Shown in pieces: positions 63,818 through 64,000 of a stretch of DNA of 64,000 nucleotides (position 1 is the first letter of the stretch; each line of letters begins with the position of its first letter). The stretch is from Notospermus geniculatus (Eukaryota > Nemertea > Pilidiophora > Heteronemertea > Lineidae): contig NMRB01000103.1 of the NCBI GenBank assembly GCA_002633025.1, positions 552,424-616,423 on the forward strand, in the 5' to 3' direction. The position numbers and the translations under genes were made by a program. Below the pieces are notes generated by a model. It made no database searches and was not told where the DNA came from. It saw only the letters and a list, made by a program, of their open reading frames with translations.

Positions 63818-64000
63818 TTCGATGCTGTGTGCGATAAGCAGTACTTACGGATAAAAAAATATCCTGCTAGTGACTTTGAAAAGTTTCTAGACGGGCGAGA
63901 GGCTCTGGTAAATTTCATCAATAACAACCAATCAAAAGTGTGCCAGATTTCCCCTAGTAGATTGCTTTCGGGCAATTTCATTGGTCGAGATGGTCGTTGT
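63818..64000 (+). CDS. Possible partial coding exon at the right edge, unassigned
   Basis: The + frame after a TAA near 63815 reads FDAVCDKQYLRIKKYPASDF, then EKFLDGREALVNFINNNQSK, VCQISPSRLLSGNFIGRDGR to the window end, with no stop. The composition is protein-like and the surrounding base composition is richer in CpG. Another + frame is open just upstream (63453-63854, no ATG start) and ends at TAA, so a frameshift, splice or chance is possible. The minus strand is also open here and has a GTAAGTAC donor-like site near 63853. No family was recognised. Confidence 0.3.

Overview
This is a eukaryotic, intron-rich, AT-leaning window. It looks like a marine invertebrate genome, perhaps a non-vertebrate deuterostome (echinoderm or hemichordate type). 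The clues are large introns, canonical GT-AG splice sites, many foldback and MITE-like elements, minisatellites, and frequent TAGGCCTA and TACCGGTA palindromes. The phylum is a guess. No bacterial genes, rRNA, tRNA or CRISPR arrays were seen.

The one gene that can be assigned with confidence is a + strand AUTS2/fibrosin-family gene (AUTS2-FBRSL1-FBRS in vertebrates, tay bridge in Drosophila). Thirteen coding exons run from 28864 to 58873. Their splice phases chain without a break (2706 nt, 901 residues plus stop), and the order of conserved blocks matches vertebrate AUTS2: Ser-rich and Pro-rich segments, the [12 protein letters not shown] block, the His-X repeat, the KxGKWxAxHVxxAWxIYHHQQK block, the [17 protein letters not shown] block, an Arg/Glu tract and a C-terminal WxP-PLxxxR-type region. 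The first exon seen starts in phase 0 with the ASDASS block, so the N-terminal exons lie to the left of the window or are missed. Family knowledge makes the product a nuclear chromatin regulator.

Layout. 1-28863: no supported exon; either a long 5' intron of the gene or upstream intergenic DNA, with minisatellites (2.6, 6.5, 14.6, 17.0, 21.2 and 23.5 kb), a 0.5-kb tandem duplication (12.8-13.8 kb) and inverted-repeat elements (10.1, 17.7, 18.9, 22.1 and 27.0 kb). 28864-36143: exons 1-3, with a CpG- and CRE-containing intron (31.5-34.6 kb). 36144-42507: a large intron with a 24-bp minisatellite, a TA-flanked MITE and a CpG-rich patch at 40.4-40.9 kb. 42508-55449: exons 4-8, including a 1.26-kb duplicated block carrying exon 7, joined by a single N and probably an unmerged allele. 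55856-58873: closely spaced exons 9-13. 58874-63400: 3'UTR or intergenic DNA with further foldbacks. 63400-64000: a possible start of another coding region, unassigned.

The most interesting features are the foldback elements. Two copies of one family (22.1 and 35.7 kb) have clear 13- and 16-bp target-site duplications, a core resembling a hammerhead ribozyme, and stems whose arms match within a copy but differ between copies. A second family (27.0, 50.4 and 63.1 kb) shares the ATTCATAAA termini with 3-bp duplications and unrelated stems. A third (17.7, 56.7 and 61.7 kb) is built internally from iterated GCGTAACTC-like words.
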